41,764 nucleotides of DNA, from the NCBI GenBank assembly GCA_902485915.1, contig CABTMH010000152.1, positions 1-41,764 on the forward strand. Direction: 5' to 3'. The translations under genes and the position numbers were made by a program. Source of the DNA: an uncultured Oribacterium sp. Its GTDB lineage: Bacteria; Bacillota; Clostridia; Lachnospirales; Lachnospiraceae. Under the pieces are notes generated by a model. It ran no database searches. It worked only from the letters and a program-made list of their open reading frames with translations, and was not told the DNA's origin. Of this stretch, positions 21,971 to 30,566 are shown in pieces. Position 1 is the stretch's first letter, and each line of letters starts with the position of its first letter.

Positions 21971-22723
21971 GCCCTGCAGCTCCGCAAGCTGCGTAAACAC
22001 TTCTCCGATTTTATCCTGGATGAGCAGGGTATCGGCACGCATCCGCACGGAAAGTGCATCCCGATTGATGATCACAAGATACTTCCCGCGGAAGTACTGG
22101 ATATAGGAAGCCGCCGGATATACCGTCAGTGAGGTGCCACCGATGATCAGCATATCCGCCGCGGCGATGGCCTGAATCGCGCCTCGTACCGCAGTCTCCG
22201 GGAGGCTCTCCTCGTAGAGGGTGATGTCCGGACGGATCACACCGCCGCAGCTGCAGTGCGGAATCGGCTCCTTCGATTCGAAAATGTAGTCCGAAGGATA
22301 GGTCTTCCCGCAACGCATGCAGTAGTTTCGAAGTGCACTGCCGTGGATTTCATACACCACCTGACTGCCCGCCTTCTGATGCAGTCCATCGATGTTCTGT
22401 GTCACGATGGCGCTCAGCTTTCCCGTCTTTTCGAGCGCCGCGAGATATCGATGGGCCGCGTTCGGCTGCACTGCCCGTGTATCCATTTTCTGCCGGTGAA
22501 ACTCGAAGTACACCTGCGGCTCATTTACGAGGCAGCTGTGACTCAGGAGATACTCCGGCGGATACTGATCGAAGCGGACATCATGCTGATTGTAGAGTCC
22601 ATCCTTACTTCGGAAATCCGGCACTCCGCTCTCTGTCGACACCCCCGCACCACCGAAGAATACGACGCTCCTGGCATCGTCCATCCACTCCTTCAGCTTC
22701 TCGATCTTTTCTTCGTCGATCAT
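21956..22723 (-). CDS. cobB: NAD-dependent protein deacylase (sirtuin)
   Basis: 255 residues from the ATG at 22723 (GGAG eight bases upstream; a GTG three codons earlier is less likely). Sirtuins remove acyl groups from lysine using NAD+. Key motifs are FFGGAGVSTESGVPDFRSKDGLY (NAD binding), TQNIDGLHQKAG, the catalytic histidine in YEIHGS, the zinc cysteines CMRCGK and CSCGG, and GGTSLTVYPAASY. It lacks the Y/R pair typical of desuccinylases as far as I can see, so deacetylase is the likelier activity. It follows the 5-formyl-THF cyclo-ligase gene by 12 bases, suggesting cotranscription. Confidence 0.92.
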   Translation of the reverse strand: MIDEEKIEKLKEWMDDARSVVFFGGAGVSTESGVPDFRSKDGLYNQHDVRFDQYPPEYLLSHSCLVNEPQVYFEFHRQKMDTRAVQPNAAHRYLAALEKTGKLSAIVTQNIDGLHQKAGSQVVYEIHGSALRNYCMRCGKTYPSDYIFESKEPIPHCSCGGVIRPDITLYEESLPETAVRGAIQAIAAADMLIIGGTSLTVYPAASYIQYFRGKYLVIINRDALSVRMRADTLLIQDKIGEVFTQLAELQGLYQS

Positions 22724-22735
22724 GATACACACTCC

Positions 22736-23389
22736 TTATTTTCTATGAAATAGCCCCTTCAGGAACGCACGAATCCCGCCCGCCGGCAGCTCCTCCGCCA
22801 GCTCCTCTCGGAGATCGTCGCTGGCCAGCCGCGGATTATAGACCTTATCCTCGGAGAAGACACGGTTCATCGTGACGTCCTGCGCATCCACCGGCACCTC
22901 CGGCAGCATCTGCGCCCCATAGCAGAGACAGTACATATACATCGTCTGTCCCCGCAGGAAGCGGTCGTAGTAGCCCGCCCCATGGCCCAGCCGCCGGCCA
23001 TAGCGGTCCGCTGCAATGCACGGCACCACCGCCAGCGCGATCTTATAAGCATCCACCACCGGCAGACCCGCCTTTGGTTCCAGCAGTCCATACGCTCCTG
23101 GCACGAGATCGTCCCAGCTCATGATTTGCACCGCCTCCATACGATGCTCCGGCCCAGGGATGCAACGTGGTACCGTTACGAGCTTTCCCATCTGCCAGGC
23201 CGTCTCGATGATCTCCCGCGTCGACGGCTCGTCCTCCGTATTCACGTAGCAGAAAATCGAATCCACCTGCTGAAAAATCGGATAGCAGAGAAAACGTGTC
23301 GCGATCTCCGCACTCGCCTGCGCACGATACTTCGCTGTCAGTGCTTTCTTCTTTTCGCGGATCAGTGCCCGTGCCTCGTCCTTCGTCAT
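22736..23389 (-). CDS. 5-formyltetrahydrofolate cyclo-ligase
   Basis: 217 residues from the ATG at 23389. It converts 5-formyl-THF to 5,10-methenyl-THF using ATP, so salvaging folate. Features are the N-terminal basic helix (ALIREKKKALTAKYR), IFCYVNTEDEPSTREII, and the substrate and nucleotide region PKAGLPVVDAYKIALAVVPCIAADRYGRRLGHGAGYYDRFL (about 125-165). The frame extends upstream to other starts (23404, 23452), but GGAG is best placed for 23389. The C-terminus extends about 20 residues past the usual end. It lies between the sensor kinase and the sirtuin on the same strand. Confidence 0.9.
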   Translation of the reverse strand: MTKDEARALIREKKKALTAKYRAQASAEIATRFLCYPIFQQVDSIFCYVNTEDEPSTREIIETAWQMGKLVTVPRCIPGPEHRMEAVQIMSWDDLVPGAYGLLEPKAGLPVVDAYKIALAVVPCIAADRYGRRLGHGAGYYDRFLRGQTMYMYCLCYGAQMLPEVPVDAQDVTMNRVFSEDKVYNPRLASDDLREELAEELPAGGIRAFLKGLFHRK

Positions 23390-23513
23390 ATTCTCTCCAT
23401 TCATATCCCGAGCTTCTTTTTCGAAAGCATCAATCCCACAGGGTGCGCACACGGGATCGCCCCGCCGGCGTTTCCACTTCGGTGCCGCATCCGGATGTAA
23501 ACATTGGCCTCGG

Positions 23514-25571
23514 TCAGAGATAGCGCAGCAGCGTCGGCAGCAGCACGGCCATGTCGATCGGCTTCGCGACGTGCGCGTTCATCCCAGCATCGAGCGCTGC
23601 CTGCCGATCCTCTGCGAAGGCGTTTGCAGTCATCGCGATGATCGGGATGCCCGCCTTTTTCGCATCCGCCATACCACGGATCTTCGCTGCCGCCTCATAG
23701 CCGTTCATTCTCGGCATCTGAATATCCATGAGGATGAGATCATAGTAGCCCTCCGGTGCCTGTGCCAGCATCGTGCAGCACTCCTCTCCATCCGCCGCGC
23801 GCTCGATGAGAAGTCCTTCCTCCCCGAGCAGCGCGATCGCGATCTCGGCGTTCAGCTCGTTGTCCTCCGCGAGCAGGATACGGCGTCCGCTGAGCTTCGC
23901 GTGCCCAGCTTCTGCGCATGCCTCTGCCGATGAGTATACCTCCTCACGGGAAGCGAGCGTCAGCGCGAGGTCGACGGTGAACTTCGTGCCGACACCCTGG
24001 GTACTCTTCACCTGGATCGTGCCACCCATCTGTTCGATGAGGGATTTGACGATCGGAAGGCCGAGACCGGTGCCGACGACCTTGTTTTCCGTCGTGGTAT
24101 GCTCTCTGGAAAACTCATCGAAGATGTGAGGCAGATAGTCCGCGCTCATGCCGATGCCGCTGTCCTCGCAGGTGAAACGATAGCATGCCTTCTTCGCATC
24201 CTCGGATGGAAGCTCATGAATCTCCACGCGGATCGTGTGTCCATCCGGGGTGTACTTGATGGCGTTGCTCACGATGTTGAGATAGATTTCCTCCAGCTTC
24301 GTCTTATCACAGTACGCAAACTTATGCGGTACATGGGCGTCCTCGGAGTACTGAATGTTCTTTTTCTGGATGTCGGCTTCAAATACCGTATTGACGGAGT
24401 GGAACAGTGCACTGAGGTCCGTCGCTTCGAGCTTCAGCGTCGCACTGCCGCTTTCGATTCTGGCCATCTCCAGCACCTGGTTGATGATGGTCAGCAGCAG
24501 ACTGCTGGCGTTCTGAATCTTCTGAAGATATTCTCTCGCCTTTTCCTGATCATCGAGATTTCGATGCAGCAGCTCCGTGAAGCCCATGATGGCGTTCATC
24601 GGCGTCCGGATATCATGGCTCATATTAAAGAGGAAGCGGGTCTTCGCTTCACTCGCCTCCTGCGCCTCCGCGGCCGACAGCTGCAGTTTCTCGGCATACT
24701 GCTGCTCGTGATAACGTTTCATAAAGAACAGATAGAAAAGCGTAGCGATCAGAAGCGATAAAACATAGCAGATCACGACATCAGAAATCCAGTAGAATAT
24801 CGGAATCCATCCATCCGATGGGATGATATCGAAGTTCCAGCTGTCATTCGGAAGTGCGTAGCTGACCGTCAGCCACCCCTCCGGAAGCGTGTGCGGGCAC
24901 TGAACCAGCACATTCGGCTCACCTGTCCGCGGGTCCTCTGTCCAGATCGTATAGCAGTAGCCGGCCTCACTCAGGCGATCAAGTCCCATGTTCGCCACAA
25001 ACTTATCCCAGTCGATGACCAAGACGATGAAGCCCCAGAACTCCTGCTGTCCCGCAGCAGTCATCTGATATACTGGATTCAGAAGAAGAGCACCGGTGCC
25101 ACCCTGTCTGAGTTTAAACGGTCCTGCGATGGTATATTCCTTACTATCCTTCGCCAGCTTCGCTTTTTCCCCCCGGTCAGAATCCGCGAGCAGATCGAGT
25201 CCGACAGCTTCTGCGTTTTCCTCCATCGGATAAATCTTCGTGATGACCCCCTTCGGTGCCAGTTCGAAGGCCTTCACCACACCATCTTCGTTCGGAAGCA
25301 TACTCGCCAGCGTGGAGAACCCATCCTCGCTCAGCTCGTAGCCGGCCAGGATGACATTTTCCAGTACATTCGAGCAGGTCACATATTCATCCATCTGGGA
25401 CCGGATTCTGCGAACCGTATTCTGTGCGGTATATGCCGCTGTAGCCTGTTCGTTTTTCTTGATATTTTCCAATAAAAAATAAGCCAGAAAAAGTGCACTC
25501 ACGAAGGCGATCAACCCGACCACATAGCACTTTCTCTGTATTTTCTTCTCCACCCGGGTACGTTTCACCAT
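23514..25571 (-). CDS. Hybrid sensor histidine kinase with CHASE-like sensor and receiver
   Basis: 685 residues from the ATG at 25571. TM1 (about 16-35, GLIAFVSALFLAYFL) and TM2 (about 275-300) flank an extracytoplasmic sensor of about 235 residues that resembles a CHASE domain. HisKA follows with the phospho-acceptor histidine in FLFNMSHDIRTPMNAIMGF, then HATPase_c (NIVSNAIKYTPDG, DSGIGMS, GTGLGLPIVK). The C-terminal receiver has RRILLAEDN, phospho-aspartate in LILMDIQMP and the lysine in VAKPID. The ligand is unknown. No HPt or separate response regulator is adjacent, so its output is not visible here. The ATG has GGAG eight bases upstream. Confidence 0.9.
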   Translation of the reverse strand: MVKRTRVEKKIQRKCYVVGLIAFVSALFLAYFLLENIKKNEQATAAYTAQNTVRRIRSQMDEYVTCSNVLENVILAGYELSEDGFSTLASMLPNEDGVVKAFELAPKGVITKIYPMEENAEAVGLDLLADSDRGEKAKLAKDSKEYTIAGPFKLRQGGTGALLLNPVYQMTAAGQQEFWGFIVLVIDWDKFVANMGLDRLSEAGYCYTIWTEDPRTGEPNVLVQCPHTLPEGWLTVSYALPNDSWNFDIIPSDGWIPIFYWISDVVICYVLSLLIATLFYLFFMKRYHEQQYAEKLQLSAAEAQEASEAKTRFLFNMSHDIRTPMNAIMGFTELLHRNLDDQEKAREYLQKIQNASSLLLTIINQVLEMARIESGSATLKLEATDLSALFHSVNTVFEADIQKKNIQYSEDAHVPHKFAYCDKTKLEEIYLNIVSNAIKYTPDGHTIRVEIHELPSEDAKKACYRFTCEDSGIGMSADYLPHIFDEFSREHTTTENKVVGTGLGLPIVKSLIEQMGGTIQVKSTQGVGTKFTVDLALTLASREEVYSSAEACAEAGHAKLSGRRILLAEDNELNAEIAIALLGEEGLLIERAADGEECCTMLAQAPEGYYDLILMDIQMPRMNGYEAAAKIRGMADAKKAGIPIIAMTANAFAEDRQAALDAGMNAHVAKPIDMAVLLPTLLRYL

Positions 25572-25661
25572 AGTATGCACTCCATTTCCGCTGTCTATGC
25601 TCATTATAAGGCGCATGGACTGCAGATGCAAAAATAAAAATAATTTCCGCTCAGAAATGTA

Positions 25662-25690
25662 TTGTCAAAATAATATTTACATGGTACTAT
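25662..25690 (+). promoter_or_regulatory. Plus-strand promoter in the kinase-lsrF gap
   Basis: TTGTCA (25662-25667) and TACTAT (25685-25690), 17-base spacer. It would start an RNA of about 450 bases ending at the hairpin 26122-26152. Confidence 0.55.
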
Positions 25691-25809
25691 GTAGACACAA
25701 GATAAAAAAAGATTCGTTAACAGAAAATCTTCTGACGAGAAAGGAAGATTCAGACGTTAACAAAGTGGTGATCCGACAAATCACCGAAACGATAAAAAAG
25801 GAAGGAGGT

Positions 25810-25869
25810 ATGAAAACGATGATTCCAGCACAGTTCGTTGATAATATCTCCGGGCTTCACGAAAGATAA
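25810..25869 (+). CDS. Possible small peptide, 19 residues
   Basis: MKTMIPAQFVDNISGLHER. GGAAGGAGGT lies immediately before it. The spacing is too short for the first ATG but suits the internal ATG at 25819 (16 residues). I recognise no family. It may be a leader peptide, a fragment of a lost gene, or chance. Confidence 0.25.
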   Translation: MKTMIPAQFVDNISGLHER

Positions 25870-26121
25870 AATCCATTGATAACAGCGCATAAGCGGTCAT
25901 GTTATTCAGCATCGGAGTGTTTCTCCAGATAAAGGATCTTTCATCAGGCCCGCGCGATATTATCATCTTTATAAAAGCAAAATAGAACAGATATCTAGAA
26001 AAGATAGCACAAAGCTATTTTAACCATATAGGCTTAGTACCTAGAGGAGATACTCCGTTGTACTATTAAGTTTTTAAATCGAATATGGAACATAAAACAT
26101 AAGCTTAAATGCTTAGCATAT

Positions 26122-26152
26122 AAAGAGGAATCCCAGAGGGGGATTCCTCTTT
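26122..26152. terminator. Terminator hairpin, either strand
   Basis: 13-bp stem AAAGAGGAATCCC / GGGATTCCTCTTT, with A or T runs on both sides. It could end the plus-strand RNA from 25690 or back up the lsr operon terminator. Confidence 0.75.
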
Positions 26153-26272
26153 TCAGGTTCTGTTTCAATCGTAGCTCTTTCAGATCCGTCGTCCTCTTCG
26201 GATGCTTTATCGAGCGCGCATCCCTCCACGCAGCGATCCCCAGCCGTGACTTATATTTCATCCATCATAAAA

Positions 26273-26298
26273 GGGGGCAGACCTTTCGGTCTGCCCCC
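26273..26298 (-). terminator. Terminator of the lsrACDBF operon
   Basis: Perfect 11-bp stem GGGGGCAGACC / GGTCTGCCCCC with loop TTTC, followed on the minus strand by TTTA. It lies 20 bases after the lsrF stop. Confidence 0.85.
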
Positions 26299-26317
26299 TC
26301 TTCTCTCATTCATCAGA

Positions 26318-27196
26318 TCAGTGAATGAGATCCTCATAAAACTCGAATGCTTCCTTATCTGTAAAGCCTTCATGCACTACCTTATGAACCGCCTGCGCCA
26401 TCTCTACCGGATGCTGGCTCTGGAAGATATTACGTCCCATATCAACACCACGTGCGCCCTTCTGGATCACTTCATAAGCTAGGGTCAGTGCATCCTTCTC
26501 TGCAAGCTTCTTACCGCCGGCTACGACGATCGGTACCGGGCAGGCCGATACGACTTCCTCGAAGTGCTCGCAGTTATAGGTCTTCACGATCTGACAGCCC
26601 ATCTCTGCGATGATACGTGTCGCCAGCTTGAAGAACCGATCGGTACGCTCCATATCCTTACCTACGGCACATACGCCCAGGGTCGGGATGCTGTAGCGCA
26701 TACCGGCATTGATCACCTTGCTCAGGTTATCGATGCTGGACAGCTGTCCATCTGCACCGATAAATACCTGGGAGGCCATACAGTCCGCATTCATACGAAT
26801 GGAATCTTCGATATCTACAGCCACAACCTCATGACTCAGATCATCCTGCAGCATGCTCGAACCAGAGGATACTCTCAGTGCAATCGCATTCGTGAATTCC
26901 GGTTTTAAGCATGTGCGGATCGCGCCTCTCGTGCCCATAAAGCAGTCAACATATGGTGCCAGCTTCGGCAGTAATAAGTCAAGTCGCTCCAGGCCGGCTG
27001 TGCTGCCCATGAAATAACCATGGTCAAACGCAAACATCACCGTGTTTCCGCTCTTCGGATTAAAGATATTTGCAAGATGATGCTTCATTCCCCAATCCAA
27101 ATTATTTGCGCCCTTAAGATAAAATCCATCCTGATTTGCAAATGGTGTATCTACGTGATAATCCTTCGCTACTTTAAGTCCCTCTAAATCTGCCAT
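26318..27196 (-). CDS. lsrF: LsrF, phospho-AI-2 thiolase (class I aldolase fold)
   Basis: 292 residues, close to E. coli LsrF in length and in sequence along its whole length: LDWGMKHHLANIFNPKSGNTVMFAFDHGYFMG, GMRYSIPTLGVCAVGKDMERTDRFF, CPVPIVVAGGKKL and GVDMGRNIFQSQHPV. K205 in CQIVKTY corresponds to the Schiff-base lysine. LsrF transfers the acetyl group of 3-hydroxy-5-phosphooxypentane-2,4-dione to CoA, the last step of AI-2 breakdown. It is the last gene of lsrACDBF and is followed by a terminator. Confidence 0.92.
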   Translation of the reverse strand: MADLEGLKVAKDYHVDTPFANQDGFYLKGANNLDWGMKHHLANIFNPKSGNTVMFAFDHGYFMGSTAGLERLDLLLPKLAPYVDCFMGTRGAIRTCLKPEFTNAIALRVSSGSSMLQDDLSHEVVAVDIEDSIRMNADCMASQVFIGADGQLSSIDNLSKVINAGMRYSIPTLGVCAVGKDMERTDRFFKLATRIIAEMGCQIVKTYNCEHFEEVVSACPVPIVVAGGKKLAEKDALTLAYEVIQKGARGVDMGRNIFQSQHPVEMAQAVHKVVHEGFTDKEAFEFYEDLIH

Positions 27197-27281
27197 CGAT
27201 GTGTTTCCTTTCGACTATATTCAGTTTGTTACAACATACATATCATAAGTTATATTCAGTTATATTCGTAGTATTTATGAT

Positions 27282-28448
27282 TTAGAAATCATAATTGTTC
27301 ATGTTCTCAGCGGTAAATACGAGACGCTCTGGAAGAAGAACGACACCGTTATTCTCAGCACCGGTAGCTGCACCAGCGGAGATGCTTTCGTTTGCAAGAA
27401 CTTCGCAGGAGCCGATCTCAGGGATATCGATGGAATCGCCGACCTTCACAGTGTTACCTGCAGCGAGGTATGCAGCGACGTAGCAGCCCATAGCGCCCTG
27501 AAGCTTCGCATCCCAGAGACCCCAGTTGTAAAGAGTTCCGTTTGTGCAGTACTGCTTTACAGCGTTCGGAGTTGCGAAACCGGTGATGGTTACGTTGTCC
27601 TTGTTATAGCCCTTGTTCTCTGCAGCCTGTAACTGGCCAGGAAGAGCAGTGGAGTCGTTACAGATGATGACGTCGATATCCGGGTTTGCATCGAGAACAG
27701 CCTCACCTACAGTGATGGACTTCTCTGCATCCTGCTCAGAATAGTAGTTATCCGGGTGAACATTGGTCCAGTTCGGATAGGTCTCAGCGATGATTTTCTC
27801 ACCTTCAACCTGCCAGCTGTTCTGGTCGGTTACGGTCGCCTGTGAATAGTGCCAGCAGTACTTGATTTCATCCTTCTCCGGATCCTTGCCTCTTGCCTTT
27901 AAGCCATCCACAGCCATATCAACGAGCATCTGTCCTAAAACTTCCGGTGTTCCCTGGGAAACCATGAGGCTTCTATCCTCGACGTTTGCGTCCGAATCCC
28001 ATGTGCTGACGATGATACCGGCATCCCTTGCCTCATTCAGTGCATCTGAAACACCTGCTGCATCGACAGTGGAGATACAGATGGCATCTACGCCTGCAGA
28101 AATCGCCTGGTTGATAACGGATACCTGATCTGCTACGGCTGCGCTTGAGCTGCCCATGTAGTTTACATTGATGTTCCACTTCTTTGCGAACTCCTGAGCA
28201 CCATCATTGGCAACCTCGAAGAATGCGTTACCGGTCAGCTTCGGAATAAACGCAACGGTCTTTCCTTCTACGCTTGCACCGGATGTGCTCTCTGCGGCCG
28301 GAGCCTCTGTCTCTGCGGCTGCTGCAGCTGCTGTGGTCTCTGCCTTCGCTGCTGCGGTTGTCTCTGTTGCCTTGGTGTTTCCACCACAGCCTGCGAGCAT
28401 AGATGTCAGCATCGCACCTACTAAAACGGTTGATAAAATCTTCTTCAT
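27282..28448 (-). CDS. lsrB: LsrB, AI-2 binding lipoprotein
   Basis: 388 residues. A lipoprotein signal has lipobox LAGC with lipidated Cys21, then an Ala/Thr/Glu-rich linker to about residue 60, and a type 1 periplasmic-binding fold. Residues matching the Salmonella LsrB AI-2 site are K70 (AFIPKL), D151 (TWDSD), D208-Q209 (TVTDQNSW) and P270 (ALPGQ). The position of Salmonella Ala222 appears to be Gln272 here. The C-terminal GVVLLPERLVFTAENMNNYDF matches LsrB closely. It binds extracellular AI-2 and passes it to LsrC/LsrD. The ATG has GGAGG seven bases upstream. Confidence 0.9.
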   Translation of the reverse strand: MKKILSTVLVGAMLTSMLAGCGGNTKATETTAAAKAETTAAAAAAETEAPAAESTSGASVEGKTVAFIPKLTGNAFFEVANDGAQEFAKKWNINVNYMGSSSAAVADQVSVINQAISAGVDAICISTVDAAGVSDALNEARDAGIIVSTWDSDANVEDRSLMVSQGTPEVLGQMLVDMAVDGLKARGKDPEKDEIKYCWHYSQATVTDQNSWQVEGEKIIAETYPNWTNVHPDNYYSEQDAEKSITVGEAVLDANPDIDVIICNDSTALPGQLQAAENKGYNKDNVTITGFATPNAVKQYCTNGTLYNWGLWDAKLQGAMGCYVAAYLAAGNTVKVGDSIDIPEIGSCEVLANESISAGAATGAENNGVVLLPERLVFTAENMNNYDF

Positions 28449-28503
28449 TACATTTCCTCCTTTGGATGTTTGATATGTATGTTTAGATATGATCTAACTT
28501 GGT

Positions 28504-29550
28504 TTATGCAACGGCCTTCTGCCGATGACTTTTACACTTTGCACGATAGTTTACAAACGCCGGATGTACCATCAGTGCACGTCCCAGCAGAACAACGACC
28601 AGCAGGATTCCGATCGGCGCATCCAGATACTGTGCATTGATACCGAAGCACAGCGGAAGGCCGAATTTGATCAGTCCGATGATGATGGTTGCCAGTACGG
28701 TGCCGAGTACATTACCCTTTCCACCGGTCGATAAGGTACCACCCAGCACGACGACGGTGATGATATTCATAGTGAATGTACTTCCGAGATCGGACTTTGC
28801 GATGTTGTAGTACGATGTCAGAATGATACCTGCGATGGCCGCACCGATCGCACTCAGCACATAGGTAGAAAGGACTACTCTCTTCGTATCGATGCCTGAG
28901 AAGCTGCCGGCATTCGGATTCACACCGACGAGAAAGATCTTGCGTCCATACTTGGTCTTATGAAGGACGATGCCCATGATGACGGCGATGACCAGAAAGA
29001 TGATCGCCGGGCCCGGTGAGATCTTACCGATTTTAAACTTGGTCATCGCTCTGAAAGCATCCGGGAAATTCGTGATACCCATATAAGACGGAGTATCACT
29101 CATGGTGGATACCATCAGCGCAAGGCCTGCATACAGGAAACTGCCACCCAGCGTCGCCACCATCGCCTGCACTCCACAGTACGCGATGAAGAATCCGGTC
29201 AGGATGCCACATAAGATGGCGATCACGACAGCCAGTGCGACCGCCGCCCAGATATTGAGTCCCCAGTCCTGCCATGCCACACCGATGATGATCGAGGTCA
29301 GTCCCACGATGGAGCCCGCCTGGATATCGATACCGCCGGTGATCATGACCAGTGTGACGAAGATACCGATGATGCCGATCGGAACGAAGTCATTCAAACT
29401 GCGGAACATCGACGAAACATTCAGGAACTTCGGATTGGTCATGCCGAAAATAAGAATTTCGATCAGAATGACGGCGATCAGGAACCAGTTCCAGTTCAGC
29501 TTTACTTTCAGCTTGTTTTTATTTTCACTTGAAACATTTCCGCTCATCAT
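28504..29550 (-). CDS. lsrD: LsrD, AI-2 ABC transporter permease
   Basis: 348 residues, about nine to ten membrane segments, family of ribose/AI-2 (CUT2) permeases. It has the typical FVTLVMITGGIDIQAGSIVGL region (about 65), GVQAMVATLGGSFLYAGLAL and TVVVLGGTLSTGGKGNVLGTVL near the C-terminus. It pairs with LsrC to form the membrane channel. The start ATGA overlaps the lsrC stop by four bases, so translation is probably coupled. Assignment to lsrD rather than a sugar permease rests on position in the lsr operon. Confidence 0.87.
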   Translation of the reverse strand: MMSGNVSSENKNKLKVKLNWNWFLIAVILIEILIFGMTNPKFLNVSSMFRSLNDFVPIGIIGIFVTLVMITGGIDIQAGSIVGLTSIIIGVAWQDWGLNIWAAVALAVVIAILCGILTGFFIAYCGVQAMVATLGGSFLYAGLALMVSTMSDTPSYMGITNFPDAFRAMTKFKIGKISPGPAIIFLVIAVIMGIVLHKTKYGRKIFLVGVNPNAGSFSGIDTKRVVLSTYVLSAIGAAIAGIILTSYYNIAKSDLGSTFTMNIITVVVLGGTLSTGGKGNVLGTVLATIIIGLIKFGLPLCFGINAQYLDAPIGILLVVVLLGRALMVHPAFVNYRAKCKSHRQKAVA

Positions 29551-30566
29551 GCATTCTCTCCTTCCGCCACCATGTCATCCCGTGTTCTTGCCTGCAGTCT
29601 TTCATGTCTTAACTTCATTCTGGAACGAATCTGCATGACAGAATCGACGACGACGATCACGATCAGGATGCTTCCTGTAATCGCATCATTATAATTGGAC
29701 GAGAAGCCCATAAATACCAGAAGGTAACTGATGGAACTCATGATAACCGCACCGATCGCGGATCCGATCACACTTCCCACACCACCGGTAAGGCTGATGC
29801 CACCCAGTACACAGGCGGCGACAGCAGTCATCTCATATCCATTACCACTCGAGGTGGTGACGATACCGATACGGCTGCAGAACAGGATGCCTGCAATCGA
29901 CGCCATCACAGAGCAGATGACATAGGACAGAAACTTGGTCTTGACCGGATCGATACCGACCAGTTTCGCACCATCTGCATTATCGCCGACCGCCTTTACA
30001 TATCTTCCCTTTCGAGTTCTGGTGAGGATAAGATGGATGATCACCGTAAGAATCAGCGCTGCGATGAAATAGTAGGTAATCTTGATACCCGGCAGTGCCT
30101 TCGCGGAGATATCTTTAAAGCTCTTCGGAATATTATTTACATCTGCGCCATTCGTATAGATAAACATCAGGCCTCGTAAGATACCATTGACTCCTAAGGT
30201 AAAAATCAGAGAAGGGGCTTTCATAATCGCCACACCGAAGCCGTTGATGCAGCCGACGATCATACCGATCAGAATACCGACCGCGAAAGCGACTGCCCAG
30301 CTGGCACCGTTACAGATCATGGAACCCACAACCACGGCGGTCATGCCGAGGCAGGAGCCTACCGATACGTCGATTTCTCCGACCATGATGGTAAATGCCA
30401 TGCCTACCGATATAATGACGAAAACAACCGATGAATTAAAGCAGGCAGCGATATTGCTTACCGCCAGAAACGCCGGATTGATGCAGCCAACCACTGCAAA
30501 AAGTAAAATCAGGAAAAAGAAGCTCGTCATCTCTCTCTTTTTCAAGAGTGTCCGTAAACTGTTCAT
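29547..30566 (-). CDS. lsrC: LsrC, AI-2 ABC transporter permease
   Basis: 339 residues, CUT2-type permease. It has about nine hydrophobic segments, GMAFTIMVGEIDVSVGSCLG (about 55-75), APSLIFTLGVNGILRGLMF and TAVAACVLGGISLTGGVGSVIG. With LsrD and two LsrA-type nucleotide-binding domains it makes the AI-2 importer. Its ATG overlaps the lsrA stop by one base and its end overlaps lsrD, so the permeases and ATPase are translationally coupled. Confidence 0.87.
   Translation of the reverse strand: MNSLRTLLKKREMTSFFFLILLFAVVGCINPAFLAVSNIAACFNSSVVFVIISVGMAFTIMVGEIDVSVGSCLGMTAVVVGSMICNGASWAVAFAVGILIGMIVGCINGFGVAIMKAPSLIFTLGVNGILRGLMFIYTNGADVNNIPKSFKDISAKALPGIKITYYFIAALILTVIIHLILTRTRKGRYVKAVGDNADGAKLVGIDPVKTKFLSYVICSVMASIAGILFCSRIGIVTTSSGNGYEMTAVAACVLGGISLTGGVGSVIGSAIGAVIMSSISYLLVFMGFSSNYNDAITGSILIVIVVVDSVMQIRSRMKLRHERLQARTRDDMVAEGENA

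Larger units (their letters stand above)
25572..26317. other. 746-base region between the sensor kinase and lsrF, without a convincing gene
   Basis: AT-richer than its surroundings. It holds a plus-strand promoter (25662-25690), a hairpin GGTGAT-ccgacaa-ATCACC (25767-25785), a near-direct repeat (GATTCGTTAAC at about 25711 and GATTCAGACGTTAAC at about 25749), a 19-codon frame with a strong ribosome binding site (25810-25869), and two terminator hairpins (26122-26152 and 26273-26298). It could encode a small RNA or a small peptide, or be a decayed gene. Confidence 0.5.

Noticed and set aside
26034..26261. 75-codon minus-strand frame after lsrF
   Set aside because: It runs through the hairpin at 26122-26152 and has no convincing ribosome binding site or family match, although its Lys/Arg-rich start might be a gene remnant.
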